Source: Bdellovibrionales bacterium CG10_big_fil_rev_8_21_14_0_10_45_34 (lineage in GTDB: Bacteria; Bdellovibrionota; Bdellovibrionia; Bdellovibrionales; 1-14-0-10-45-34). From it: a stretch of DNA of 64,000 bases. Both the position numbers and the translations under genes were made by a program. Location: the NCBI GenBank assembly GCA_002778785.1, contig PEZS01000008.1:103777-167776 (forward strand). The letters are read 5' to 3'. Of the stretch, positions 44,947 to 54,599 are shown one piece after another (position 1 is the first letter of the stretch; every line of letters begins with the position of its first letter). Under the pieces are notes generated by a model that worked only from the letters and a program-made list of their open reading frames with translations, did no database searches and was not told the DNA's origin.

Positions 44947-45813
44947 ATGAGTAAGAAGCAAATCAGGGCAGTGGCCCTCGCATTTAAACCTCAAAAACCC
45001 GAGGCAAAGCTAATGGCTCAGCGAGTTATTTCATTGTGCCGGTCACAAAAGATCACTGTTTATAGCGCACCAGAGCAGCCGAGACTCCAAGGCATCGAGG
45101 ATTGGATCGAAAAGTCTAAGGCGCGGAAGGTAGACCTCGTCATTGCTTTGGGGGGAGACGGCACCTATTTGCGCGCCGCGCGATATCTCAATGGCACAGA
45201 GGTTCCCGTTCTGGGAATTCACATGGGCTTTCTTGGTTTTTTAACTCCGGCCCGACATGAAGATCTCGAACGTCTGCTCAATCTGGCATTTCAAGGAAAA
45301 CTCCCCGTACTGAAGCGAGCCCTTTTAGAAGTTCAGTTTCAGTCTAAATCAAGTTCTATCAAGTGTTTGGCGCTAAATGATGTCGTACTGGAGCGTGGTG
45401 GGAATGGGCGACTTATGAACCTAAGCATTCACTCCGGCAAAGATTTTGTCACCCGCCTAAAAGCCGACGGGCTGATTGTGTCAACTCCAACCGGATCAAC
45501 AGCTTACAACCTTGCGGCAAGTGGACCTATAATTCATCCTGGCGTGGCTGCTTTAGTCGTTACGCCAATTTGCCCGCACAGCCTAACAACTCGGCCCTTG
45601 GTACTTTGCGATGAGCACAGCTTAATGCTTGAGGTGGAGTCGCCCACTCAAACCTCGTCGCTAGTTATAGATGGATATGAAGCCGGACATTTCTCGGCTG
45701 GCGATCGGATCGTTATTCGAAGGTCGAAGAAAAGCCATCATATGCTCGTACCTCCCACCTACTCATACTTTGAGACACTTCGCGAAAAACTACGATTCGG
45801 TGAGCGGGATTAG
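44947..45813 (+). CDS. nadK: NAD kinase
   Basis: Makes NADP from NAD and ATP (or polyphosphate). The family motif 'ALGGDGTYLRAAR' is at about residues 67-79, then 'GIHMGFLGFLTP', 'ALNDVVLERG' and 'STPTGSTAYNLAASGPIIHP' (binding loop). I start at the ATG at 44947, with GGAG upstream; a TTG at 44917 adds ten residues. The 288-aa length is normal. recN follows on the same strand 149 nt later, and this nadK-recN pairing is common in bacteria. Confidence 0.96.
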   Translation: MSKKQIRAVALAFKPQKPEAKLMAQRVISLCRSQKITVYSAPEQPRLQGIEDWIEKSKARKVDLVIALGGDGTYLRAARYLNGTEVPVLGIHMGFLGFLTPARHEDLERLLNLAFQGKLPVLKRALLEVQFQSKSSSIKCLALNDVVLERGGNGRLMNLSIHSGKDFVTRLKADGLIVSTPTGSTAYNLAASGPIIHPGVAALVVTPICPHSLTTRPLVLCDEHSLMLEVESPTQTSSLVIDGYEAGHFSAGDRIVIRRSKKSHHMLVPPTYSYFETLREKLRFGERD

Positions 45814-45962
45814 TGGACTAAAAGGCGAATCTATTCGAATTGTCTTCTAATGGACCTTGAGTAAAGTATTGGTGGCTTTGGGTTTTGTTCGATTGACGGC
45901 TTGAAGGATTGAAGGTCTTTTCTCGTTCAAACTTGCCACGCCTTCGAAAAAGGGGACGACAC

Positions 45963-47660
45963 ATGCTCTTAGAACTAAGAGTCAATCATTTTGCTCTCAT
46001 TGACAATGTACACCTAGAGTTCGGCCAAGGTCTCAACATCCTCAGCGGCGAGACGGGGGCCGGCAAATCGATACTGTTAAAAAGTCTCGCCTTGTTAATG
46101 GGGAATAAAAGTTCCGCTGACAACATTCGAAATGGTTTTGATCAAGCTCAAGTCGAAGGTGTTTTTGATATTCACTTGCGGGAGGACATTAAACGTAAGC
46201 TCGTTGAATTAGAAATTGAAGAAAGCGAAGGTATGCTTATCGTCAGAAGGGTAATACTGCCTCAAGGAAGATCACGCGTTTATATTAACGACACACTTTC
46301 TTCTCTCAGCACTTTGCAAAGCTTGGTGTCACCCCTTGTTGAAATTAGCTCAGAAAACGTTCCTTTAATTGAAATGACAAGCCAACATGAAAACAAAAAT
46401 CTCGCTTCAAAAAGCTATCACCTAGAGCTAGTAGATCAATTTGCTGGTCTTTCGCAGCTGCTGGACAAATATAAGTCAGAGCACAAACAACTTTTGGAAG
46501 CTCAAAAAAAGATCAATGAACTGTTGAGCCAATCGCAATCAGTTCACCAAAGAGTCGATTTTCTTAAGTATCAGTATGAGGAGCTTTCTGCGTTTAACCC
46601 CCGAGAAAACGAAGAAGAAGAGTTAGAATCGAAGTTTGTATTACAAAAGAACTTCTCGAGACTTCAGGAATTCGTTTCGTCCGCGGAAGCTCTTCTCTTG
46701 ACGGACGAAGACTCAGTTCTTTCGCGAGTTCATCGTGTCTTTCATCTGGGATCCCAAGTTTCTGATCTCGACGAGTCCCTCGAACGCAAGCTGGCTCCTT
46801 TAAAAGAAGCAAAGGCCTTGATCGAAGATGTTGCCTACGGCATTAGAAGTTATGCAAAGGAACTTGTCCTCGATTCAGAGGAGCTTGAGAACATTGAACG
46901 TCGCCTCACAACTTTTCGCCAATTGTCGAGAAAGTATGGACCAACCTCCTCGGATCTCATTGAAGCCTTCAGCAAGATCCAAAAAGAACTTCTAGATTTA
47001 GAAAACCTTGAGCAAACTTTAGAAGCACTCGAAGAAGAGAAAAAGCAGTGCGAAAAAATGGCTCGCAAAACAGCGAAAGAACTTCACACTCGTCGGGAAA
47101 AGGCTGCCTTGGCTTTGGCAAAAGAGGTTAACCAAGAATTGTCGGAGCTTAATATGAAAGGACTTTTGTTTTCGATTGGCCTGACCGAAAGCGAATTCAT
47201 GAACTCAACTGGCCTGACGGAACTTGAGTTCCGCGTGCAAGCCTCAAAATCTGACAAAGCGTTACCTTTAACCAAAGCAGCTAGTGGCGGCGAGTTGAGC
47301 CGAATTCTATTAGCACTCAAACAGGTTAGCGGTCGCTCAGATCGCCCTCGCACATGTGTTTTTGATGAAGTCGACACAGGCGTAAGCGGTGTTACTGCCG
47401 AAAAAGTAGGTCGAAAGCTTAAGGCCATTGCCAAAGGACAGCAGGTTTTTTGTGTCACGCATTTGCCGCAAGTTGCTGCCTTTGCCGACCACCATTTTGT
47501 GATCAGCAAGGAAACAAACGGTCAAAGTGCTCAAACTGTTGTCGAAAGACTAAAAATGACAGAGCGGGTTCGCGAAATTGCACGACTTCTCTCAGGCGAG
47601 AAGATCTCCAAAGCCGGCCTGGAAAACGCCAAACAACTCATCGAACAAGCCTGCCCTTGA
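45963..47660 (+). CDS. recN: DNA repair protein RecN
   Basis: SMC-like ATPase in double-strand-break repair. Walker A 'LSGETGAGKSILL' at about residues 29-41; a coiled-coil body; ABC-like signature 'ASGGELSRILLALK' and Walker B 'TCVFDEVDTGVSG' near the end. I start at the ATG at 45963 with GGGG upstream, giving 565 aa and beginning at the conserved 'MLLELRVNHFALID'; an upstream start at 45909 would add 18 basic residues. Downstream of nadK. Confidence 0.96.
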   Translation: MLLELRVNHFALIDNVHLEFGQGLNILSGETGAGKSILLKSLALLMGNKSSADNIRNGFDQAQVEGVFDIHLREDIKRKLVELEIEESEGMLIVRRVILPQGRSRVYINDTLSSLSTLQSLVSPLVEISSENVPLIEMTSQHENKNLASKSYHLELVDQFAGLSQLLDKYKSEHKQLLEAQKKINELLSQSQSVHQRVDFLKYQYEELSAFNPRENEEEELESKFVLQKNFSRLQEFVSSAEALLLTDEDSVLSRVHRVFHLGSQVSDLDESLERKLAPLKEAKALIEDVAYGIRSYAKELVLDSEELENIERRLTTFRQLSRKYGPTSSDLIEAFSKIQKELLDLENLEQTLEALEEEKKQCEKMARKTAKELHTRREKAALALAKEVNQELSELNMKGLLFSIGLTESEFMNSTGLTELEFRVQASKSDKALPLTKAASGGELSRILLALKQVSGRSDRPRTCVFDEVDTGVSGVTAEKVGRKLKAIAKGQQVFCVTHLPQVAAFADHHFVISKETNGQSAQTVVERLKMTERVREIARLLSGEKISKAGLENAKQLIEQACP

Positions 47661-47725
47661 CGAACTGAAAGTGCGATGTTGAAATTCTCTCTTCAATAAG
47701 GCGGGGGCCTTTTAGAGGGGGAAGT

Positions 47726-48595
47726 ATGATGGGTAGAACTTTACTGGTTTTCGCTTGTTTTTTGATGTCTGCGCAGGCTCAAACTCAAGAATCCATCCCC
47801 AAGCTTCTGGAAGAAGTGCAAATCCAAAACCTTTTAACTACTATTAGTTCGCTATCTGCTATTGAGAGTCGTTCCGTTCGCAGCGCCGGAAACGGCTTTG
47901 CTCAGAAGTGGATCACTGAGGAATTCGTCAGAATCGGCTATCAGCCAGTTCAGCAATGCTTTGCCTCTCAGAGCTGGGGAGAAGTTTGCAACATACTAGC
48001 AATCAAATTGGCAGATCAACCTACCGAAGAAATGATCGTTCTCACTGCTCATTTGGACTCAGTAGGTGAACCCTATGCAGGTGCAGACGACAACGCCAGC
48101 GGAATTTCTGGGCTATTAGAGATTGCACGGGTTTTGCGAAGCAAGCGGTCACACCGTAATATTGTTTTTTTAGCCAACAACGCCGAAGAGGTCGGCACTA
48201 AAGGCAGTCAGTACTTTGTTTCAAAACTTAAAAGTGAGAATCGATTGAGGTTTGTCCATTCTGTTTTTGTAATGGATATGATCGGCTACAACAAGGCGAA
48301 CAAGGTCGATATTGAAACCTATGAACCTTTTCGCGCAGATGCAGTTAGCTTTGCTAAACTCATCGCAGAACATATAGATCTAAAAACAAATATCGTAGTA
48401 CCAGGTTGGGGGAGCGATCATATTCCTTTTTTAAAAGCTGGAATCAGAGCATTTCTCACAATCAATGACTCCGATACCAATACTCCTTGCTATCACAGAG
48501 CCTGTGACACTCCGAACACGATCGACGCTGAATATCTGCGCAAAATGGTTCAGGTGAATCTGCTGGGCGTAACTCAAGCTGCCAGTCTTTTTTAG
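47726..48595 (+). CDS. Secreted M28-family aminopeptidase
   Basis: A 289-aa zinc peptidase with a signal peptide ('LLVFACFLMSAQAQTQ'). The five co-catalytic zinc ligands of M28 are present: His in 'LTAHLDSVGE', Asp in 'YAGADDNASGISG', Glu in 'NNAEEVG', Asp in 'VMDMIGYN' and His in 'PCYHRACDT'. 'GADDNASG' is the family hallmark. Secretion fits protein degradation outside the cytoplasm. It starts 65 nt after recN and may be independently transcribed. Confidence 0.9.
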   Translation: MMGRTLLVFACFLMSAQAQTQESIPKLLEEVQIQNLLTTISSLSAIESRSVRSAGNGFAQKWITEEFVRIGYQPVQQCFASQSWGEVCNILAIKLADQPTEEMIVLTAHLDSVGEPYAGADDNASGISGLLEIARVLRSKRSHRNIVFLANNAEEVGTKGSQYFVSKLKSENRLRFVHSVFVMDMIGYNKANKVDIETYEPFRADAVSFAKLIAEHIDLKTNIVVPGWGSDHIPFLKAGIRAFLTINDSDTNTPCYHRACDTPNTIDAEYLRKMVQVNLLGVTQAASLF

Positions 48596-48692
48596 TCGTA
48601 CCAGTTCTCTGGTTGTCGCTGCGTCGAAAATTGCATCGCCCAATAGTGATTCAAAGAGGACTCCATCAGAGCGTATTTTTTGAATCGCTTAT

Positions 48693-49574
48693 TCAAAATG
48701 GGACTTGGTGGTTTACGGATTTAAAGCCCGCGGTAGAATTTGTAATCTCGAAAACATTCGGAGCATCCAACCACGTCCCGAGATTGACAAAAACGGTCTC
48801 GGAATTTTTTGTACGATACAGCTCGCGTACATGGGTGTGACCTGTGATAATCCAATCAATTCGATGTCGCCTAGAAAAGCTTTCCGCAAAATGTCGCATC
48901 ATTTCTCTTACACTTTCCGTTCTAGCTTCAATTTTAAGTTGTGAGCTCCTGCGGCTTTGATTGCTCCATGTTTTTCCGATACTCTCAATCACACTGCCCG
49001 GAACATTCTTTATCAGCCACTTGACTGGCTGCGATCTTAAAAGCTTTCGCAAGCGAATGTATCCCTCGTCAGAAGGGTTCATAAGATCTCCGTGCGACAC
49101 GTAGAAATTTAATTCGCCAGCTGCAAAAAAATGTGAGTCCTTAAACACTTGAGCGCCACTCTGACCAAGAAATTCATTATCAAGCTGAAAATCGTGATTG
49201 CCCTCAAAGTAAAATATCTTAATTCCCTTTAAAGAAAGCTCCTTGAGCAAAGTAAAAAATTCAGAATACTTATGACGCCAATATTGACTAGGCCCAACCC
49301 AAACGTCGAATATGTCTCCAAGAAAGAATAGATGAGTGGGAACACTCGCATCTCTCAATTCAATATCTGTGCTAAATCCTAAAGCAGTCCGGTTGGGAGC
49401 CGCAGTCTCATCCCTCTGAGTCTTCTCAGGTTTTGAACCAGACCCCAAGCAGAATCTAAGATAACTGATAAGCTTTTTATAGTTATCATCATCAACCGAA
49501 CGAATATGGATGTCCGACAAAAATGACAGACAATAGTCTGCCGATACATCTAAATTTATCGACTTCTGATCCAT
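48693..49574 (-). CDS. LpxH-like UDP-2,3-diacylglucosamine diphosphatase
   Basis: A 293-aa calcineurin-like phosphoesterase of the LpxH group, likely cleaving UDP-2,3-diacylglucosamine in lipid A synthesis. Metal-binding motifs occur in order: 'FLSDIHIRS', 'FFLGDIFDVWVG', 'YFEGNHDFQ', 'YVSHGD' and 'TGHTHVRE'. 'GDIFDVW' and 'GHTH' are typical. It is slightly longer than E. coli LpxH (240 aa). The start follows ftsZ by 63 nt on the same strand, so it may be transcribed from the dcw operon; a 7-bp inverted repeat covers the region. Confidence 0.78.
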   Translation of the reverse strand: MDQKSINLDVSADYCLSFLSDIHIRSVDDDNYKKLISYLRFCLGSGSKPEKTQRDETAAPNRTALGFSTDIELRDASVPTHLFFLGDIFDVWVGPSQYWRHKYSEFFTLLKELSLKGIKIFYFEGNHDFQLDNEFLGQSGAQVFKDSHFFAAGELNFYVSHGDLMNPSDEGYIRLRKLLRSQPVKWLIKNVPGSVIESIGKTWSNQSRRSSQLKIEARTESVREMMRHFAESFSRRHRIDWIITGHTHVRELYRTKNSETVFVNLGTWLDAPNVFEITNSTAGFKSVNHQVPF

Positions 49575-49619
49575 GGCCCAGGATCATAGATAGACACAAG
49601 AAATGCAAGACGCTGGGCC
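49575..49619 (-). other. Inverted repeat between ftsZ and lpxH-like gene
   Basis: GGCCCAG and CTGGGCC (49575-49581 and 49613-49619) form a 7-bp stem across 31 nt. The arm nearest the LpxH-like gene directly precedes its ATG, covering the ribosome-site position, so the hairpin might limit translation. It has no U tract. Confidence 0.45.
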
Positions 49620-49637
49620 GGTGAGCTAAAACTAAAC

Positions 49638-51374
49638 CTACATCTCCACTTCAGAGTCGCGCTGCCTTCTAATATAGGCAGGAACTTCGAGCGACTTTGG
49701 ATCAAAAGGAGCTTTCACGTCACGAGCCATTCTTCGCGCCGCTTCAAGTGGCCCCTCTTGATTTGTAGTAGATTCGACGTTCATTGTAAGTTGCTCAGGG
49801 TGGTGTGTGGCGACCGAACTTACTCTCTCTTTCTGTGCCTCACGATAGGCTCTTGCTTTTGCCAGCAACAGTTCTCTAGGAAGAATATTCTCTTTTGTCA
49901 CCTCAGACGCCACTTCAGCACCGTTCACCGCATTCAAATCTACGCTTGGTGATTCTTCTTTATGGGGCGGCTCGCTAGCAATCTTGTGCTTGGCGGACTC
50001 TGAGTTTGTCGACTCAAGATTCACCTCTTGATTAATTGAGGCGTTTCTCGGCGATAGGTGAGTCGCGGGTTCACCTATTATTTTTCCTTCATTCGCTTGA
50101 GACATTATTCCTCCTTCAACGGAGGAAAGGTTCGAAGCTTGTGTGGCCGCTTCAACCGGCGCTACAACCCCAGGAGCTACAGTGTCTTGTGGTTGAGCAG
50201 ATGTCTGCATTTCAGCGGGCGTAGCTACTGAATTGTCGACACCTGATGCGCTGACAACAGAAGTAGATGCATTTTCGGCAACGGGGGCTATATTTTCTGA
50301 CTGGGCACTTCCAACCGGAAACTGCTGCATTTGTGGCGCCTGAGACTGCTGAGTCTTATTGTTTGTCACAAACTGAGTTGAGCTTGAAACATAAGGTGCT
50401 TTAAAGTTTTCTTTTTCTTCGAAGCCAAAGCCTGTAGCGACAACTGTAACCCGAATGTCATCTTTCATCTCTTCGTCGATAACAGCGCCAAAAATAATCT
50501 CGGCATCTTCGTGGGCGGCGTCAGTAATCAACGTCGCGGCTTCATTTACTTCATGAAGGCTCATTGATAATCCACCAGTAATGTTGATTATCACTCCTGT
50601 GGCACCGTCGATAGAAATGTTCTCTAATAGCGGAGAAGAAATAGCATTGGTTGCAGCTTCGATAGCGCGATTCTCTCCGCTGGATAAACCGGAGCCCATA
50701 AGTGCCATCCCCTTAGAAGCCATAACTGTTCGCACATCCGCAAAGTCCAAATTGATAAGACCGCGAATGTTGATCAAGTTGGAGATTCCCTGAACCGCTT
50801 GCAAAAGCACTTCGTTGGCTTTCTTAAGCGTTTCTAGAAAAGGAGTTTTCTCTGCAGAAATTGTCAGCAGTTTTTGATTAGGGATTACAATCAGAGTATC
50901 AACGTTTTCTTTGAGCTCTTGGATTCCAGCCTCTGCATGCCTACGCTTACGCGGTCCTTCAAAAAGGAATGGTTTTGTGACCACACCAATAGTAAGAGCA
51001 CCTAATTCACGTGCAATCTTAGCAACAACGGGTGCGCCGCCCGTTCCAGTTCCACCGCCCATACCGGCGGTAACAAAGACCATGTCTGCTCCTTCAAGAA
51101 CAGCAACGATGTCGTTGTAAGACTCCACGGCAGCTCGGCGACCGATGTCGGGATTTGCTCCTGCTCCGAGCCCTTTTGTGAGCTCTCTACCGAGTTGTAA
51201 TTTTACAGGAGCTGGACTACCTGTGAGTGCCTGGTGATCCGTGTTTGCCACCAAAAACTCTACACCGCTAAGCCCGCCTGTTATCATTGTCGAAACGGCG
51301 TTGCTGCCTGCTCCTCCAACACCAATGACTTTAATATTCGCACCCACGCTAGAACTTTCTTCGAGTTCAAACAT
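49638..51374 (-). CDS. ftsZ: Cell division protein FtsZ, long-linker form
   Basis: Tubulin-like GTPase forming the Z-ring. The GTPase core covers residues 1-317 with '[12 protein letters not shown]' and the tubulin signature '[13 protein letters not shown]' (about 103-115) and 'VVATGFGF'. A linker of about 235 residues rich in Q, S, A, E and N follows, then a C-terminal peptide '[11 protein letters not shown]' that binds FtsA. At 578 aa it is far longer than typical FtsZ (350-400 aa). It follows ftsA with an 8-nt gap, the last gene of the dcw set. Confidence 0.97.
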   Translation of the reverse strand: MFELEESSSVGANIKVIGVGGAGSNAVSTMITGGLSGVEFLVANTDHQALTGSPAPVKLQLGRELTKGLGAGANPDIGRRAAVESYNDIVAVLEGADMVFVTAGMGGGTGTGGAPVVAKIARELGALTIGVVTKPFLFEGPRKRRHAEAGIQELKENVDTLIVIPNQKLLTISAEKTPFLETLKKANEVLLQAVQGISNLINIRGLINLDFADVRTVMASKGMALMGSGLSSGENRAIEAATNAISSPLLENISIDGATGVIINITGGLSMSLHEVNEAATLITDAAHEDAEIIFGAVIDEEMKDDIRVTVVATGFGFEEKENFKAPYVSSSTQFVTNNKTQQSQAPQMQQFPVGSAQSENIAPVAENASTSVVSASGVDNSVATPAEMQTSAQPQDTVAPGVVAPVEAATQASNLSSVEGGIMSQANEGKIIGEPATHLSPRNASINQEVNLESTNSESAKHKIASEPPHKEESPSVDLNAVNGAEVASEVTKENILPRELLLAKARAYREAQKERVSSVATHHPEQLTMNVESTTNQEGPLEAARRMARDVKAPFDPKSLEVPAYIRRQRDSEVEM

Positions 51375-51382
51375 ACTTCCCC

Positions 51383-52603
51383 CTAAAGAATCTCATCAAT
51401 CCAATCTTTTATTCTACTCATCCAAACTTGACCCGCAGGACGCCTTCGAGACTTCAACCACTCTCTTTCTTGTAGGCTCCCGTATGTAACCAATCCCAAT
51501 GCTGTTGAAAATGAGGGGGCCCTAACAGCCTCAATCATTCCTCCAAATACATTTGGAGTCGCCTTTCTTATTGGCATATCAAATATGAATTCCCCGAGCT
51601 CTGTAACACCGTCTAACTGGCTTCCGCCGCCAGTGAGAACAATTCCTGAGCCAATAAGCTGAGAAAGACCACTCTTCTCAATCTCTTGTTTTACAAATTC
51701 AAACGTCTCTTCGATCCGCGGTTCAATCACTTCGCAGAGATTTCTTCGAAGCACAGCCCTTGACGGCCTGCCGCCCACGCCTTCAACTTCAATCGTCTCT
51801 TCACTATCTATTAAAGCAGCCAGAGCGCAGCCATATTTTTTCTTAAGATTTTCGGCACTGATCTGCGGAGTTCGCAAACCCATTGCAAGATCATTTGTTA
51901 CATGGATTCCGCCCACGGGAACTGATGCGGTGTAAGCCAGATTTCCTTGGATATATATGACAAGATCTGTAGTTCCGCCGCCCATATCAATGAGTGCGGT
52001 CCCAAGTTTCTTTTCGTCGTCTTCCAAAACCGCCAAAGACGAAGCCAAAGGCTCTAGAACGGTTCCTATAACTTTTAGATTTGCTCGCTCGGCACATTTG
52101 ATAATGTTTTGAAGAGCAGTTTTACCGCCGGTGACTATATGAACAGACGCTTCGAGCCTTACACCAGACATACCAACTGGGTCGAAAATACCATCTTGAT
52201 CGTCGAGCTTGAAGTCCCGAGCTAAAGCATGCAAAACCTGTCTCTCTTGAGGAACAGCAACTGTTTTTGCGGCTTCAATGACCCGATCTACATCAGTTGC
52301 CGTAACATCTTGGCCACGAATTGCGATAATTCCTTTAGAGTCGAAAGACTTAAGATGCGAACCGGCCACGCCTACCCACACCTTTGATAGCTCAACACCT
52401 GCCATGAGCTCTGCTTCTTCTCTTGCTTTTTGAATGGCTTCTGTAGTCGCTTCAATGTTAACAACTACACCCTTTTTGAGAGCTTGGTTGGGCGCCGTTC
52501 CGACTCCCACAACGTCAATTCCGCTTTGGGTGAGATTTCCTATGACGACTGCGACTTTGGTCGAGCCAATGTCGAGTCCTGCCACGAGTTGATTTGATTC
52601 CAC
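51383..52603 (-). CDS. ftsA: Cell division protein FtsA
   Basis: Actin-like membrane tether of FtsZ. Motifs 'VAGLDIGSTKVAVVIG' (phosphate 1), 'LIDMGGGTTDLVIY' (phosphate 2) and 'IVLTGGGSQLDG' (adenosine) are clear, with the SHS2 1C domain between. The C-terminus 'VWMSRIKDWIDEIL' is the amphipathic membrane helix. 406 aa is normal. It precedes ftsZ by 8 nt and follows ftsQ after a 126-nt space. Confidence 0.96.
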   Translation of the reverse strand: MESNQLVAGLDIGSTKVAVVIGNLTQSGIDVVGVGTAPNQALKKGVVVNIEATTEAIQKAREEAELMAGVELSKVWVGVAGSHLKSFDSKGIIAIRGQDVTATDVDRVIEAAKTVAVPQERQVLHALARDFKLDDQDGIFDPVGMSGVRLEASVHIVTGGKTALQNIIKCAERANLKVIGTVLEPLASSLAVLEDDEKKLGTALIDMGGGTTDLVIYIQGNLAYTASVPVGGIHVTNDLAMGLRTPQISAENLKKKYGCALAALIDSEETIEVEGVGGRPSRAVLRRNLCEVIEPRIEETFEFVKQEIEKSGLSQLIGSGIVLTGGGSQLDGVTELGEFIFDMPIRKATPNVFGGMIEAVRAPSFSTALGLVTYGSLQEREWLKSRRRPAGQVWMSRIKDWIDEIL

Positions 52604-52729
52604 TTTCTTAAGCCCTCCGCTGGTGTCCGTCTTTTGGTGCGCAATCTCTTTGGCTTTACCCGCCTAGACTCAATTAGAGTTCAGACGGAGCACCCAGTCC
52701 ATGGTGCTGTGTCAATCTTAGACTTTAGG

Positions 52730-53461
52730 CTATCGACGGTTACGCGGGCTGACAAGGACTTTCAATTCGTAGTTTGCATCGATGACGCGATCACTAATCT
52801 CGTGACGATCGAGATACTCAATGACTTCGTTCACTCGTTCAATCTTTGTCCTTATACTTTCTTTTCCGAAATGGATGCGATGGTTTCCACCAATTAGATG
52901 AAATAAAAGTTTGCCGCTCTTCTCAAGATCAATACTAGAAATAGATTTCTTGGAAAACCGTCCTTCTGGTGGAAGGTTTTCTAAAATTTCAATCGCAAGA
53001 TTTCTAAGTTCCTTGTTATTAACTATCTTGGGGTTTCTAAATACAGGATAAGATGCGTATGAGCTCAATTTCTTGTAACCACTTAGGTAACCTTCTCTAC
53101 CAACGACTCTAAATTCGCCTTTGTAATTCATAAATACCCCGGCAACCGCGCTGGTAGTGATTTTGATTCTAAGGCTTGCCGGGAACTGCCTATTAACTTG
53201 CGCACTTTCAATCCAAGGCTCTTTAACTAAATCTTTTTGAATCTCTTCTAGTGATACGTCCCATATCCAGCGATGACGTAGTTTATTTGTCGTCTCTTCA
53301 GTGATTCGCTGAAGTTCTGCGTTCCAGGGCCCGAGATCCTGCGAGGATCCAATCTCGACAAGTTCGATGCGAAACCAGCCATCTTGCACAGCGACAGTAC
53401 TCGCTACTGCGATCGCGCTTAACATAAAAAGAAAAGCTACTCGTTGAATCCAAGATTTCAC
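52730..53461 (-). CDS. ftsQ: Cell division protein FtsQ
   Basis: Bitopic division protein with one N-terminal transmembrane helix ('VAFLFMLSAIAVASTVAV'), a POTRA domain (about 32-105, with 'IWDVSLEEIQKDLVKEPWIESAQVNRQFPASLRI' region) and FtsQ/DivIB beta domain to the end. 243 aa fits. The GTG start has weak site. It lies between murB (152-nt space, where ddl normally sits) and ftsA. Confidence 0.85.
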   Translation of the reverse strand: MKSWIQRVAFLFMLSAIAVASTVAVQDGWFRIELVEIGSSQDLGPWNAELQRITEETTNKLRHRWIWDVSLEEIQKDLVKEPWIESAQVNRQFPASLRIKITTSAVAGVFMNYKGEFRVVGREGYLSGYKKLSSYASYPVFRNPKIVNNKELRNLAIEILENLPPEGRFSKKSISSIDLEKSGKLLFHLIGGNHRIHFGKESIRTKIERVNEVIEYLDRHEISDRVIDANYELKVLVSPRNRR

Positions 53462-53613
53462 TTCGTTCTACGCCCCTCATACAAGTTTGAAGGCAATTTT
53501 AGTACCTGGGCATATTTAACTTAAACAGCAGCAGACGGAAGTCGAGTTCTAGAAACTACTAGTGCCCTTTGCCATTCATCCACACTACGGGGCAAACGAA
53601 ATGGCAATAGTCC

Positions 53614-54507
53614 TTACCATTCTCCTAGATAAACGACTTCAGTCTTTAATCGAACTTTGGTTTTTTCTAAGACGACTCTTTTTACATGTTCAATGAGACT
53701 TGCGATATCTTCAGCGGTTGCATCTAGTTTGTTCACTATAAAATTGGCATGCTTGGCAGACACTTGAGCTCCACCGATGGCAAACCCTTTTAGTCCGCTA
53801 CTCTCTATCAACTGGCCCGCCTTATACCCTTCGGGGTTAACGAAAACTGATCCACAGCTTGGCATATCTAAGGGCTGCTTCTTAAGCCTTGTAGCATTTG
53901 CCAGCTTCACTTTTTCTAAAATTCCCGCGTCCGGCGCTAAAGGCCAACTAATTCCCACGCGCAAAATGATCCCAGGCTCCCACCCTCTGCAGTGTCGGTA
54001 ACTGATATCGAGATGATTCTTAGTCAGTCTCTCGACCCGTCCGTCGTCTCTCATCACGTCAATCCAGTTTACAAGTTCCATAAACTCCCGCGGCTTGAAA
54101 CCTTCAGCGACTCCCGCGTTCATCACTACACCGCCGCCTACGTCACCCGGAAGACCCGCAAGGAAAAGCGCCGGCGCTAACTTGTGCTTAAGAAAAGCCT
54201 TCAGCAATTTACTTTTAGGGACACCACATTCGCACACCAGTACAAGTTGTTGTTCAACGTACTCCGCCACTTGGTTTAATTTAGTGAGATGTATCACCAA
54301 TCCCCGAACGCCCTTGTCTGAAATGAGTACGTTCGTACCACCGCCAAGGACAGAATAAGAAATCTCGTTTTGTTTTGCCCAAAGCAAAGCTTCTCGCAGC
54401 TCGGCCTCTGAGGTGGGCTGTGCATAAAAATCGGCGCTCCCGCCAACTGACCATGAAGTAAAGGGTTTTAAGCTTACGCTCTTTTGAATCTTCACCAAGT
54501 TTTCCAA
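53614..54507 (-). CDS. murB: UDP-N-acetylenolpyruvoylglucosamine reductase
   Basis: FAD/NADPH enzyme reducing UDP-GlcNAc-enolpyruvate to UDP-MurNAc. FAD-binding segment 'VLGGGTNVLISDKGVRGLVI' (about 54-73), 'GLPGDVGGGVVMNAG', 'ISYRHCRG' with the active-site Tyr region, and 'PSCGSVFVNPEG' with the proton-donating Ser, then 'GAQVSAKHANFIVN'. 297 aa, the compact type II form. It follows murC by 92 nt. Confidence 0.96.
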   Translation of the reverse strand: MENLVKIQKSVSLKPFTSWSVGGSADFYAQPTSEAELREALLWAKQNEISYSVLGGGTNVLISDKGVRGLVIHLTKLNQVAEYVEQQLVLVCECGVPKSKLLKAFLKHKLAPALFLAGLPGDVGGGVVMNAGVAEGFKPREFMELVNWIDVMRDDGRVERLTKNHLDISYRHCRGWEPGIILRVGISWPLAPDAGILEKVKLANATRLKKQPLDMPSCGSVFVNPEGYKAGQLIESSGLKGFAIGGAQVSAKHANFIVNKLDATAEDIASLIEHVKRVVLEKTKVRLKTEVVYLGEW

Positions 54508-54599
54508 GTTAATAATTTAACAGCGCGGAAAGTCCCAACCCTATTATCCCGCTCTCTATCTGCTACTTTTTCAAATTCACTGAAGGAGTCGGATTTTCC

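Noticed and set aside
47680..47715. Short hairpin after recN (AAGGC, 4-nt loop, GCCTT)
   Set aside because: Only 5 bp and followed by TTAGAG and not a U tract, so not a credible terminator.
48678..48698. 8-bp hairpin TTTTGAAT / ATTCAAAA at the end of the LpxH-like gene
   Set aside because: AT-rich stem without a U tract on either strand; I do not call it a terminator.
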